The translations under genes were made by a program, and so were the position numbers. Below, in pieces: positions 33,331 through 40,500 of a stretch of 40,500 nt of DNA (position 1 is the stretch's first letter; each line of letters starts with the position of its first letter). The notes beneath the pieces are model-generated. The model ran no database searches. It was given only the letters and a program-made list of their open reading frames with translations, and had not been told where the DNA came from. The DNA lies in NCBI GenBank assembly GCA_031285775.1, contig JAITVN010000054.1, positions 1-40,500 on the forward strand, in the 5' to 3' direction. The DNA comes from Streptococcaceae bacterium. Lineage in GTDB: Bacteria; Bacillota; Bacilli; Lactobacillales; Streptococcaceae.

Positions 33331-33336
33331 TGCCTT

Positions 33337-34449
33337 ATGAAAATAGGAATCGATAAAATCAATTTTTACGTGCCCCAACGCTACATAGACATGACAGATT
33401 TAGCTGAGGCGCGTGGTGTTGACCCTGCAAAATTCCACATTGGGCTCGGACAGGATCAGATGGCAGTGACGACCGCCAATGAAGACATCATCACGTTGGG
33501 CGCTAACGCAGCGTCTGAAATCCTGACCGCTGAAGATCGCGCAGCTATAGATTTAGTCATTGTCGGCACCGAGTCAAGTGTCGATGAATCCAAGGCCTCG
33601 GCAGTTATCCTGCACAACCTGCTGGGTATTCAGCCTTTTGCGCGTGCTTACGAGATCAAGGAAGCCTGCTACAGCGGAACTGCAGCTCTAATGATGGCCA
33701 AGCAGCACGTTGAGGCACATCCTGAGCAGAAAGCGCTCGTCATTGCGGCAGATATTGCCCGCTATGGGCTGAACTCCAGCGGTGAGCCTACTCAAGGTGC
33801 GGGTGCTGTTGCCATGCTGGTATCTGTAAATCCAAGCATTTTAGCTTTGGAGGACGACTCCGTGGCGCTGAGCCAAGACATTTATGATTTCTGGCGGCCG
33901 ACTGGTGAGGCATTTCCGAGAGTGGAGGGCAAGCTCTCCAATGAGACCTACATTGACAGCTTCTCACAAGTCTGGGACGAGTATAAAGTTCGGACTGGTC
34001 TTGATTTCAGCGATTTTGCCGCTCTGGCCTTCCACACACCTTACACAAAGATGGGCAAAAAGGCACTGCAGCCGCAGACAGACGATGCGCATCTTTTTGC
34101 CGAGTTTGAAAATGCGATTGCCTACAATCGCCGCGTGGGGAACCTATACACAGGTTCGCTATATTTGAGCCTCATCTCCCTGCTGGAAAACTCAACGGAT
34201 CTGAAAGAAGGTCAGCGCATCGGACTCTTCAGCTACGGCTCAGGTGCCGTGGCAGAATTCTTCAGCGCGAAACTCGTTGACGGCTTCGAGCAGCATCTCA
34301 GGACTGAGGAACATCGCAAACTGCTGGATTCACGCCAGAAACTGACGATTGCTGAGTACGAGCAAGTTTTTACCTCAAAAGAAATCTTGCCGAGCGATGA
34401 AAAATTCAGCCTAAGTGAAATATCCGGCGGCGTCCGCTATTATAATTAA
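33337..34449 (+). CDS. mvaS: Hydroxymethylglutaryl-CoA synthase
   Basis: It condenses acetyl-CoA with acetoacetyl-CoA to HMG-CoA in the mevalonate route to isoprenoids, used by Gram-positive cocci. The 370-residue protein starts MKIGIDKINFYVPQRYIDM. The catalytic Cys111 is in KEACYSGTAALMMAK, with the His in AFHTPYTKMGKKAL and the GTESSVDESKA loop. ATG 33337 is set by homology; the open frame runs 26 codons further upstream across both promoters and has no ribosome site. The HMG-CoA reductase gene mvaA, often adjacent, is absent here. The TAA stop (34447-34449) is also the first three bases of a short repeat copy. Confidence 0.95.
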   Translation: MKIGIDKINFYVPQRYIDMTDLAEARGVDPAKFHIGLGQDQMAVTTANEDIITLGANAASEILTAEDRAAIDLVIVGTESSVDESKASAVILHNLLGIQPFARAYEIKEACYSGTAALMMAKQHVEAHPEQKALVIAADIARYGLNSSGEPTQGAGAVAMLVSVNPSILALEDDSVALSQDIYDFWRPTGEAFPRVEGKLSNETYIDSFSQVWDEYKVRTGLDFSDFAALAFHTPYTKMGKKALQPQTDDAHLFAEFENAIAYNRRVGNLYTGSLYLSLISLLENSTDLKEGQRIGLFSYGSGAVAEFFSAKLVDGFEQHLRTEEHRKLLDSRQKLTIAEYEQVFTSKEILPSDEKFSLSEISGGVRYYN

Positions 34450-34490
34450 GATGTGAAGCGCGCCCGCAAAGAGGCGCCGAACTCTGTTTA
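34447..34490 (+). repeat. Minimal intergenic repeat on the mvaS stop codon
   Basis: TAAGATGTGAAGCGCGCCCG (from the stop codon) is joined by a 5-6 nt loop region to GGCGCCGAACTCTGTTTAGA. GCGCC pairs with GGCGC. It is the shortest hairpin-retaining form of the family and lies between convergent mvaS and rlmA, where it may act as a terminator-like structure. Confidence 0.8.
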
Positions 34491-34492
34491 GA

Positions 34493-35320
34493 TCAAGTTT
34501 GACCAATCAAAAGCCGCAAATCTATCGTGGCTTTTTTTGGCGGGTTTTTCAGAGCTGCGGACTTGACCTTTTCAGAAACGGCCCATTCCAGAGGACTCAT
34601 TTCCAGAAAATCTTTCCGCAGCTTTTCTGGAATTGTGAATTCATAATGAATTTCTTTTTGCTCAAAATTCGGAAATTCCTGCGAAAAACGTGAAACAACT
34701 GCGGAATTGTCGTGATTGAGTGTCATTCCATAAGACTGTCGCAACTCCTGCAGATAATACTTATCGGGCAGCACCTTAATTAGGCGGCCGCTGGCAGGTA
34801 AAACCCGCCTGAATTCTGCATAATTTGAGGGGGTCAGGATATTCAGCACAGTTGTCATTGAATTGTCCGCAAATGGTAAATTGGTTAAATCTGACAGGCT
34901 GAAAAAAGCTGTCATATCGAGTTCGGTGGCCATCTCAATGCCGTCTTTGGCAATGTCGAAAGCAAATTTTTTGCCCCTTTCAAAATTCAGCAGCTGCAGA
35001 AAGCTTCCCTCGCCTGTTCCCACATCCAGCAGGCAATCTCCTGTCAGCAGAGCTTGTATTTCAGCCAGCAGTCCCTCGTACATTCCGCTCTGAATCAGGC
35101 GTCTGCGGGGCTCAAACATTTTTCGGGTGTAATGTTGTGTGTCTGGCGCTGTTTGCAGAAAATTCACGTAGCCTTTTTTGTTTAAATCGTAAGTATGATG
35201 ATGCGAAGGACAAATGAGCGAATGATCTGCCAAGGCAAGCACATCGTGACAAATCGGGCATCGCAGTTTCTGAACATTTTCAGCCAAAAAAAGCCTTGCC
35301 CTTTCAATCTTTTTTAACAT
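34493..35320 (-). CDS. rlmA: 23S rRNA (guanine-N1)-methyltransferase RlmA
   Basis: It methylates a 23S rRNA guanine in the helix 35 region (G748 in the Gram-positive RlmA-II type, G745 in E. coli). The 275-residue protein has an N-terminal zinc ribbon (CPICHDVLALADHSLICPSH) and a class I SAM-dependent methyltransferase domain (CLLDVGTGEGSF, FAFDIAKDGIEMA). I start at MLKK (ATG 35320); ATG 35338, 6 codons upstream, lies within the promoter. An extended -10 TGC-TATGAT ends 6 nt before ATG 35320, with no Shine-Dalgarno, so the mRNA is probably leaderless. It is convergent with mvaS and divergent from the pheST T-box. Confidence 0.92.
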   Translation of the reverse strand: MLKKIERARLFLAENVQKLRCPICHDVLALADHSLICPSHHHTYDLNKKGYVNFLQTAPDTQHYTRKMFEPRRRLIQSGMYEGLLAEIQALLTGDCLLDVGTGEGSFLQLLNFERGKKFAFDIAKDGIEMATELDMTAFFSLSDLTNLPFADNSMTTVLNILTPSNYAEFRRVLPASGRLIKVLPDKYYLQELRQSYGMTLNHDNSAVVSRFSQEFPNFEQKEIHYEFTIPEKLRKDFLEMSPLEWAVSEKVKSAALKNPPKKATIDLRLLIGQT

Positions 35321-35326
35321 AGAAAT

Positions 35327-35335
35327 ATCATAGCA
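35327..35335 (-). promoter_or_regulatory. rlmA promoter fused to its start codon
   Basis: On the minus strand, TGC-TATGAT is an extended -10 box ending 6 nt before the ATG at 35320. No useful -35 was found. Confidence 0.65.
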
Positions 35336-35350
35336 CAAAAATGCGCAATC

Positions 35351-35379
35351 TTGCTAAAAGTCCTGAAATATGGTATAGT
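35351..35379 (+). promoter_or_regulatory. pheST promoter
   Basis: TTGCTA (35351-35356), 17 bp and extended -10 TGG-TATAGT (35371-35379). Predicted start about 35386, the base of the T-box leader. Confidence 0.8.
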
Positions 35380-35385
35380 AATACA

Positions 35386-35607
35386 AATTGAATAAGGTCT
35401 CTGCAAGAAGAGTAAGCCGATGGAAATTATGAGGGAGCACGAGTCACAGACTGGAAACTCGGGCAATGAAAATCAGCTGAAGTTCGCTTGCCTGTCAAGA
35501 GACAAACTAATTAAGTTAAAAAGCAGGATGGTACCGCGGTTTCGCTCCTTTTTCCTTTATGGAAATAGAAGTAAATCGTGTTTTTTATATTTACCAGGAG
35601 AAAATAA
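35386..35607 (+). promoter_or_regulatory. T-box riboswitch, phenylalanine specifier (UUC)
   Basis: The leader senses uncharged tRNA-Phe and controls pheST. Stem I is closed by GTCTCT (35397-35402) with AGAGAC (35498-35503) and GCAAG (35403-35407) with CTTGC (35487-35491). The specifier region GAAG-TTC-G puts the Phe codon UUC at 35483-35485. The T-box AGGATGGTACCGCG (35525-35538) folds as an antiterminator: AGGA/TCCT and GCG/CGC around the 7-nt bulge TGGTACC. The competing terminator pairs CGCGGTTT (35535-35542) with AAATCGTG (35573-35580) plus an inner stem, then TTTTTT (35581-35586). So control is by transcription termination. It has GGAT where GGGT is usual. Confidence 0.93.
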
Positions 35608-36648
35608 ATGTCATCGTTACAAGAAAGAATTGAAGCACTTAAAACACAAGCATTGGCGAGTTTGCCGAAGCTTTCAGATGAATCGGCCCTGAATGATTTT
35701 CGGGTATCAATTCTCGGAAAAAAAGGCCAACTGACCGAAATTTTGAAAGGAATGAAGGACCTTTCAAATGAAGAGCGTCCCATAATTGGTGCGCTGGCAA
35801 ATGATTTCAGAGATAAAATCACAGACTTGATTGAAGAAAAAAAGCAGGAACTTGAAAGCTCAAAGCTAAATGCGGAACTCGCCCATGAGACGCTGGATGT
35901 GACGCTTCCTGGAAATATGCACCATAAGGGAACTCGCCACATTCTTACCCAAACTGAAGAAGAAATTGAAGAGATTTTTCTTGGAATGGGCTATGAGATT
36001 GTGGACGGTTACGAGGTTGAGACGGATCATTATAATTTCGAGCGCATGAATTTGCCGAAAGATCACCCTGCGCGCGATATGCAGGATACATTTTATATCA
36101 CTGAAGATACTTTGCTGCGGACGCATACATCGCCGATGCAGGCGCGTTCGATGGATGCGCACGACTTCAGCAAAGGCGGTCTGCGGATGATTGCGCCGGG
36201 TCGTGTTTATCGTCGCGATACGGATGATGCCACGCACAGTCACCAATTTCATCAGATTGAAGGCCTTGTTGTGGATAAAAACATTACCATGGCCGATCTC
36301 AAGGGCACGCTTGACTTAGTTATGAAGAAAATGTTCGGTCAGGATCGTAAACTGCGCTGGCGTCCAAGCTATTTCCCCTTTACTGAGCCGTCCGTCGAAG
36401 TTGACATCAGCTGTTTCAAATGCGGCGGTGCCGGCTGCAATGTCTGCAAGCACACAGGCTGGATTGAGATTCTGGGTGCTGGCATGGTGCATCCGAACGT
36501 GCTTGAAATGAGCGGGCTGGATTCTAAAGTCTACAGCGGCTTCGCATTCGGAATGGGACAAGAACGTATTGCCATGCTGCGTTACGGAATTAATGATATT
36601 CGCGGATTTTATCAGGGCGATTTGAGGTTTTTGAAGCAGTTTGCCTGA
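35608..36648 (+). CDS. pheS: Phenylalanine-tRNA ligase alpha subunit
   Basis: PheS holds the catalytic site of the alpha2-beta2 phenylalanyl-tRNA synthetase. The 346-residue protein has an N-terminal coiled coil (about residues 1-85) and the class II core: motif 2 region in [19 protein letters not shown], the sequence [16 protein letters not shown] and motif 3 in [20 protein letters not shown] 35608 follows CAGGAG. It is under T-box control and 30 nt before pheT. A four-Cys cluster ([17 protein letters not shown]) is normal for the bacterial form. Confidence 0.97.
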   Translation: MSSLQERIEALKTQALASLPKLSDESALNDFRVSILGKKGQLTEILKGMKDLSNEERPIIGALANDFRDKITDLIEEKKQELESSKLNAELAHETLDVTLPGNMHHKGTRHILTQTEEEIEEIFLGMGYEIVDGYEVETDHYNFERMNLPKDHPARDMQDTFYITEDTLLRTHTSPMQARSMDAHDFSKGGLRMIAPGRVYRRDTDDATHSHQFHQIEGLVVDKNITMADLKGTLDLVMKKMFGQDRKLRWRPSYFPFTEPSVEVDISCFKCGGAGCNVCKHTGWIEILGAGMVHPNVLEMSGLDSKVYSGFAFGMGQERIAMLRYGINDIRGFYQGDLRFLKQFA

Positions 36649-36678
36649 TTTCAATAGAAGAATAAAAGAGAGAAATTT

Positions 36679-39099
36679 ATGCTAGTAAGTTATAAATGGT
36701 TAAAAGAATTAGTACCTGGTTTGACAGCCAGTGCAAAAGAACTGGAAGAAAAAATGTCTATCACAGGCATTGAAGTTGAAGGCGTGACATCTCCTGCAGC
36801 TGGTTTGTCAAAGCTGGTTGTGGGCGAAATTCTGTCAGCGGAAGATATTCCTGAGACACACCTTCATATTTGTCAGGTTAATGTTGGTGCTGAGTCGGTT
36901 GAGCCGCTGCAGATTGTCTGTGGGGCACCGAATGTGCGTGTCGGGATGAAAGTGATCACGGCTCTGGTTGGGGCACGCATTGGCGGAGGCGTGAAAATCA
37001 AGAAAGGGAAAATGCGCGGCGTAGAAAGTCTGGGTATGCTCTGTGCGCTTGATGAGCTGGGTGTGCCGGCTGATATCAATCCGATGAAACATGAAGAGGG
37101 CATTTACGAGATGCCTGCGGAAGCTGTGCCAGGTGAGCCGATTTTTCCTTATTTAGACATGGATGATCAAATTGTAGAGTTGTCCATTACGCCTAACCGT
37201 GCTGATGCTCTGTCGATGCGTGGTGTGGCTTATGAAGTCGGCGCGATTTATGATCTGCCGGTTGATTTGCATGAGCCGCATTTGCATGAAAGCCTGCATG
37301 AAGGAACGAAGAGCGCTGCTGACGTGGTTTCAGTGAAAGTGGAGACGGATAAAGTTCCGACTTATAAGATTCGGCTGATTGAGGGCGTGAAGATTGCTAA
37401 GTCGCCGCTCTGGCTGCAGAATCGTCTGATGAGCGTGGGCATTAAGCCGATTAACAATGTGGTTGATGTGACCAACTATGTGCTGATGTATTATGGGCAG
37501 CCGTTGCATAGTTTCGATTTCGACAAGTTCGGTGCCAGTGAAATTCTTGTCCGTCAAGCCCAGAATGGTGAGAAAATTGTGACATTGAACGGCGACACAC
37601 ATGAGCTGGCAGAAAGTGACATTGTCATCACTGCCAATGGACAGCCTGTCGCTCTTGCTGGTGTCATGGGCGGGCTGGATTCAGAGATCACAGACGGCAC
37701 AAGCACTGTGGCGCTTGAATCTGCTATCTTTGACGGTCAGTCCATTCGTAAGACTTCTCAGAAGTTTAATCTTCGTTCTGAGGCTTCCTCGCGCTTTGAA
37801 AAAGGGATTAATCAGGCGACAGTAAGTGAAGCGGCAGATTTTGCTGCTGCGATGATTGTGGAGTTGGCTGGCGGCACTGTTCTTGACGGGATTGTTGAAT
37901 CAAATGATTTTCAGCCTGTGCTGCCGAAAGTCTCCATCAGCTTGAGCCGCATCAATGCAGCTCTGGGGACGGATCTCTCGCTTGCTGAAGTCAAGTCTAT
38001 TTTCGAAGCGCTTGGTTTTGGACTGGAAATCGAGGGTGAGAAGTTTACCTGCGAAATTCCTGCTCGCCGTTGGGACATCACGATTGAGGCTGACCTGGTT
38101 GAAGAAGTGGCGCGTCTCTATGGCTATGATAAGCTGCCGACAACGCTGCCAGCCAGCGACAATGCGGGCGAGCGCACCCCAATGCAGAAGCTTCGCCTCA
38201 AAGTCAGAAGTCAATTGGAAGCAGCAGGACTTGATGAGGTCATTGGCTACAGTTTGACGACAGCTGACAAAGCGGTGCAATTTACCGCTCACAAGGACAT
38301 GACACCAACTACACTGATGCTGCCGATGACAGAGGATCGCAGCACACTGCGTGTCAACATGATCACAAGCCTGCTAGACATTGTAAATTACAATCAGAAT
38401 CGCAAGAACTCAGATTTATCAATTTATGAAATCGGGAACATTTTTCTGCCTTCAATCAGTGATGATGGGCGTCCAGATGAGTGTCCAACACTGAGCTTTG
38501 CTATTTCGGGGAATGTTGAAAGAAAAACTTACGCTCACAAAGCTGTATCAGCTGACTTTTATTATGCTAAAGGCATCGTGGAGAGCTTACTGACAGATTA
38601 TGACAATGTTGAGTTCCTAGCTGATGGCCAGATAGCTGAGATGCATCCAGGTCGTACTGCTAAAATTCTTGTCAATGGTCAGCCCATCGGCTTTGTCGGA
38701 CAAATTCACCCAGTCGCGGCCAAAGCTTATGATATCAAAGAGACTTTCGTAGGCAGCCTTGATATGGCAGCACTTCTGGAGCATTCTCCTAAACAACCTG
38801 TCTTTACAGAAATTCCAAAAATTCAGCCTGTCACGCGTGATATTGCGATGCTGGTAAAAACTGATGCCGCAAATGCAGACATTGTCAAAGTTATTGAAAG
38901 CAGCGGCGTAAAGCGATTGACTGACATCGAACTTTTTGATGTTTTTGAAGATGCCTCCCTTGGCCTAGGCGTCAAGTCAATGGCTTATACACTGACTTTC
39001 CAAGCGCAGGAGCAATCTTTGACTGACGAAGAAGTGAACAAAGCGATGGCCAAAATTTCTAGAAATCTAGTTGATAAGCTGGATGTCCAAATTCGCTGA
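36679..39099 (+). CDS. pheT: Phenylalanine-tRNA ligase beta subunit
   Basis: The 806-residue partner of PheS includes an N-terminal tRNA-binding EMAP/OB domain (about residues 40-155, VVGEILSAEDIPETHLHICQV), B3/B4 editing domain (PLHSFDFDKFGA, then VMGGLDSEI), B5 domain (SRINAALGTDLSLAEV), a catalytic-like core and the C-terminal ferredoxin-fold anticodon-binding domain (KIQPVTRDIAMLV). The length is standard. The editing site removes mischarged Tyr. ATG 36679 follows AGAGAG. It is cotranscribed with pheS. A short 6-bp hairpin (CGCTGA/TCAGCG) surrounds the stop, with no T-run. Confidence 0.97.
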   Translation: MLVSYKWLKELVPGLTASAKELEEKMSITGIEVEGVTSPAAGLSKLVVGEILSAEDIPETHLHICQVNVGAESVEPLQIVCGAPNVRVGMKVITALVGARIGGGVKIKKGKMRGVESLGMLCALDELGVPADINPMKHEEGIYEMPAEAVPGEPIFPYLDMDDQIVELSITPNRADALSMRGVAYEVGAIYDLPVDLHEPHLHESLHEGTKSAADVVSVKVETDKVPTYKIRLIEGVKIAKSPLWLQNRLMSVGIKPINNVVDVTNYVLMYYGQPLHSFDFDKFGASEILVRQAQNGEKIVTLNGDTHELAESDIVITANGQPVALAGVMGGLDSEITDGTSTVALESAIFDGQSIRKTSQKFNLRSEASSRFEKGINQATVSEAADFAAAMIVELAGGTVLDGIVESNDFQPVLPKVSISLSRINAALGTDLSLAEVKSIFEALGFGLEIEGEKFTCEIPARRWDITIEADLVEEVARLYGYDKLPTTLPASDNAGERTPMQKLRLKVRSQLEAAGLDEVIGYSLTTADKAVQFTAHKDMTPTTLMLPMTEDRSTLRVNMITSLLDIVNYNQNRKNSDLSIYEIGNIFLPSISDDGRPDECPTLSFAISGNVERKTYAHKAVSADFYYAKGIVESLLTDYDNVEFLADGQIAEMHPGRTAKILVNGQPIGFVGQIHPVAAKAYDIKETFVGSLDMAALLEHSPKQPVFTEIPKIQPVTRDIAMLVKTDAANADIVKVIESSGVKRLTDIELFDVFEDASLGLGVKSMAYTLTFQAQEQSLTDEEVNKAMAKISRNLVDKLDVQIR

Positions 39100-39156
39100 T
39101 CTGTTCAGCGTGAATCTGCTTTGAACTTTCCATTCGCGAGGCCAAACTCTGCAATT

Positions 39157-39185
39157 TTGCTAAAAAAGAGAAACTATGGTAAAAT
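39157..39185 (+). promoter_or_regulatory. Promoter of the coiled-coil/transglycosylase gene
   Basis: TTGCTA (39157-39162), 17 bp, extended -10 TGG-TAAAAT (39177-39185). It is close in form to the pheST promoter. The leader is about 23 nt with only a weak GAAAG Shine-Dalgarno. Confidence 0.75.
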
Positions 39186-39214
39186 CTGGCTGAAAGATAC
39201 TTTAATATTTGTAA

Positions 39215-40243
39215 ATGAATTATTTCAATAAAAAAACTGTAAAAATAATGTCCTTAGCCCTGGGTACCTTAATGGTCTCAGGCATTTTGGCAAATCAGCC
39301 ATCAGTTTTAGCTGAAACTTCAACCGAACAGCAGATCTCTGACTATAAGAAAAAACTGGATGATTTAGCTGCTCAACTGACCCAAAACACGATGGATTCT
39401 GCAAAACTGGAAACAGACTTGGCAGCTCGAAAGGTCGTCGTTGCAGACCAGATGCGAAGTGTGCAGCTGAATTCTCAGTATGCAAACACGAACATCCTTT
39501 ATCAGATATTTTTCAACCATCTTTCACTTGAACAGGCGGTCGCCATGACGCATGTTGTCAATCAGTCGATTGCCAGCGTTGAAAGATTAAAGCGAGATGA
39601 GGCCAGACTGGCTCAGGAAAAAAAGGACATTACAGAACAGGAAGCCCAAGTTCAGGTTGTGCTTGATACCTTGTATTCGAAATTCAATCAGGAACTGGCT
39701 GATGCTGAAGCTGCCAAACAAGCGGTGCTGGCGACACAAGCTGAAGCTGCCAAGAAAGCTGCACCAGCTGCAACTGCGTCAAATGCGATTGCTGTTCCTG
39801 TCCCTGCCCAGCCTTCTGAAAGTGCGGCCAGCACGGCAAGTTCTTCAGCTGCACCAAGTTCATCAACCTCTTCAGCTTCATCAAGTTCATCCAGCGCATC
39901 AAATGCGTCATCATCCGCGCCATCCACTCCCCCAGAAAGTTCGACACCGCCGGTAAGTGCTTCGAACAGTTGGGCAGATTGGCCGCCTGCAGTGGCCGCC
40001 CAGTATGTTTCCAACGGGACAGGCGTCTCAGCAAAATGGTGGCTGACCATTCTCTACCGTGAATCTGGAGGAAATCCGACAGCGGTAAATCCTGCTTCGG
40101 GCACTTACGGCTATTTTCAAATGAATGGATCCGCTCACGGCGGGATTGATTACGCGGCAATGAGTCCCCAGCAATACTTGGATGCAGTCATTGGACTTTA
40201 TCAGTCACAAGGGGCTGGTGCTTGGGGAGAGACAGATTACTAA
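39215..40243 (+). CDS. Secreted PcsB-like coiled-coil protein with C-terminal lytic-transglycosylase-like domain
   Basis: The 342-residue protein has a signal peptide (about residues 1-33, ending PSVLAE), a coiled coil (about 35-185) reminiscent of the PcsB/Usp45 N-terminal half, including a FFNHLSLEQAVAMTHVVNQS hydrophobic helix, a Ser/Ala/Pro-rich linker (about 190-250) and an 85-residue C-terminal domain. That domain (VSAKWWLTILYRESGGNPTA, then SGTYGYFQMNGSAHGG, and GAWGETDY) matches the transglycosylase-like domain of secreted proteins in lactic acid bacteria, with the likely catalytic Glu in YRESGGNP. It probably cleaves peptidoglycan glycan strands. ATG 39215 gives the right n-region; a second ATG at 39248 would lose the positive residues. 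Monocistronic. Confidence 0.87.
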   Translation: MNYFNKKTVKIMSLALGTLMVSGILANQPSVLAETSTEQQISDYKKKLDDLAAQLTQNTMDSAKLETDLAARKVVVADQMRSVQLNSQYANTNILYQIFFNHLSLEQAVAMTHVVNQSIASVERLKRDEARLAQEKKDITEQEAQVQVVLDTLYSKFNQELADAEAAKQAVLATQAEAAKKAAPAATASNAIAVPVPAQPSESAASTASSSAAPSSSTSSASSSSSSASNASSSAPSTPPESSTPPVSASNSWADWPPAVAAQYVSNGTGVSAKWWLTILYRESGGNPTAVNPASGTYGYFQMNGSAHGGIDYAAMSPQQYLDAVIGLYQSQGAGAWGETDY

Positions 40244-40255
40244 TAATTTATATGT

Positions 40256-40288
40256 AGAGTTTTTCATTTTTGAGAAGCTCTTTTTGTA
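40256..40288 (+). terminator. Terminator after the transglycosylase-like gene
   Basis: AGAGTTTTTCA pairs with TGAGAAGCTCT (with one G-U and one mismatch), followed by TTTTT. It is moderately stable. Confidence 0.65.
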
Positions 40289-40392
40289 AGAATAATCTAG
40301 GGAATTTATCAGGAAAAGCTTCGGTAGATTTTTGCCGTAAATAGTGACTCAAACTTAACTTTCTAAAAAATGATTGACAATGGAACCTGCTG

Positions 40393-40431
40393 AAAAAGTC
40401 ACTATCTGAGTAAAATAGATAGTGATTTTTT
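40393..40431. terminator. Terminator-like hairpin near the right edge
   Basis: TCACTATCT (40399-40407) pairs with AGATAGTGA (40417-40425), flanked by A5 and T6, so it could work in either direction. It comes just before a -10-like TATAAT (40434-40439). Confidence 0.75.
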
Positions 40432-40466
40432 AGTATAATAGAGTTATCAAGCCACAGGCGGTTCAT

Positions 40467-40500
40467 ATGATAAAAACAGGACAAACCACACTCAGCTCTT
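40467..40500 (+). CDS. First codons of a gene cut by the window edge
   Basis: ATG 40467 follows AGGCGG with 6-7 nt spacing and opens MIKTGQTTLSS, still open at the edge. TATAAT at 40434-40439 would be its -10. Too short to identify. Confidence 0.4.
   Translation, partial: MIKTGQTTLSS

Noticed and set aside
33259-33336. N-terminal extension of HMG-CoA synthase
   Set aside because: The extension runs across two promoters, lacks a ribosome site, and homology begins at MKIGIDKINFY.
39096-39112. Hairpin CGCTGA/TCAGCG over the pheT stop as a terminator
   Set aside because: Only six pairs and no T-run follow, so no intrinsic terminator can be claimed.
39684-40160. Minus-strand ORFs opposite the Ser/Ala-rich linker of the transglycosylase-like gene
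   Set aside because: Low-complexity coding sequence leaves open frames on the other strand; the plus-strand gene has a signal peptide and a recognisable domain.

Overview
The window reads as chromosomal DNA of a low-GC Gram-positive lactic acid bacterium. Evidence: a Usp45/PcsB-type secreted hydrolase next to mreC-mreD, a Firmicutes-type SecA, an Asp23-like protein followed by fatty acid kinase FakA, the mevalonate enzyme HMG-CoA synthase, a T-box ahead of pheST, AraR- and CcpA-type operators, and strong Shine-Dalgarno sites on most genes. The gene mix fits Streptococcaceae, most likely Lactococcus or a close relative (Pseudolactococcus-like). The genus is inferred, not proven. No rRNA, tRNA, insertion sequence, prophage or CRISPR array was seen.

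Layout. 1-1470: the 3' end of a LacZ-type beta-galactosidase and galE. 1593-4121: a large secreted protein made of two metallophosphatase repeats, the first of which has lost its catalytic motifs. 4180-14680: an L-arabinose locus with divergent araR, then araB-araD-araA, a ChvE/GguAB-type sugar importer and a small membrane protein, ending at a strong terminator. The araR-araB gap carries AraR-like operators and two cre sites. 14706-20172: a Nudix hydrolase gene divergent from mreC-mreD, then two paralogous PcsB-like CHAP hydrolases flanking a small secreted protein under a cre site. 20398-24810: secA, a DAHP synthase and rpmB. 25372-27411: Asp23-like protein and fakA behind a long structured leader. 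27481-29774: an MFS transporter and a convergent aldo-keto reductase. 29946-33268: an ABC-2 transporter co-transcribed with a NarL/DesKR-type two-component system. 33337-35320: mvaS and convergent rlmA. 35386-39099: a phenylalanine T-box and pheS-pheT. 39215-40243: a secreted coiled-coil/transglycosylase-like protein. The first codons of another gene lie at the right edge.

The most interesting material is non-coding. A modular hairpin-forming repeat family (about 120-180 nt when complete, 30-45 nt when minimal) recurs at 7970-8210, 13876-14285, 23206-23310 (reverse) and 34447-34490, with degenerate relatives at 10947-11020 and 24838-24975. In three genes (araD, the sugar permease, mvaS) the element begins exactly on the TAA stop codon. 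It resembles pneumococcal BOX elements in style, but I do not recognise the sequence. A second pattern is a set of five genes (Nudix, mreC, MFS, mvaS, rlmA) with an extended -10 box (TGN-TANNAT) only 5-7 nt before the ATG and no Shine-Dalgarno site, which predicts leaderless mRNAs. The Nudix/mreC pair shares one mirror-symmetric promoter. A five-unit 23-bp tandem array touches the -35 box of rpmB.
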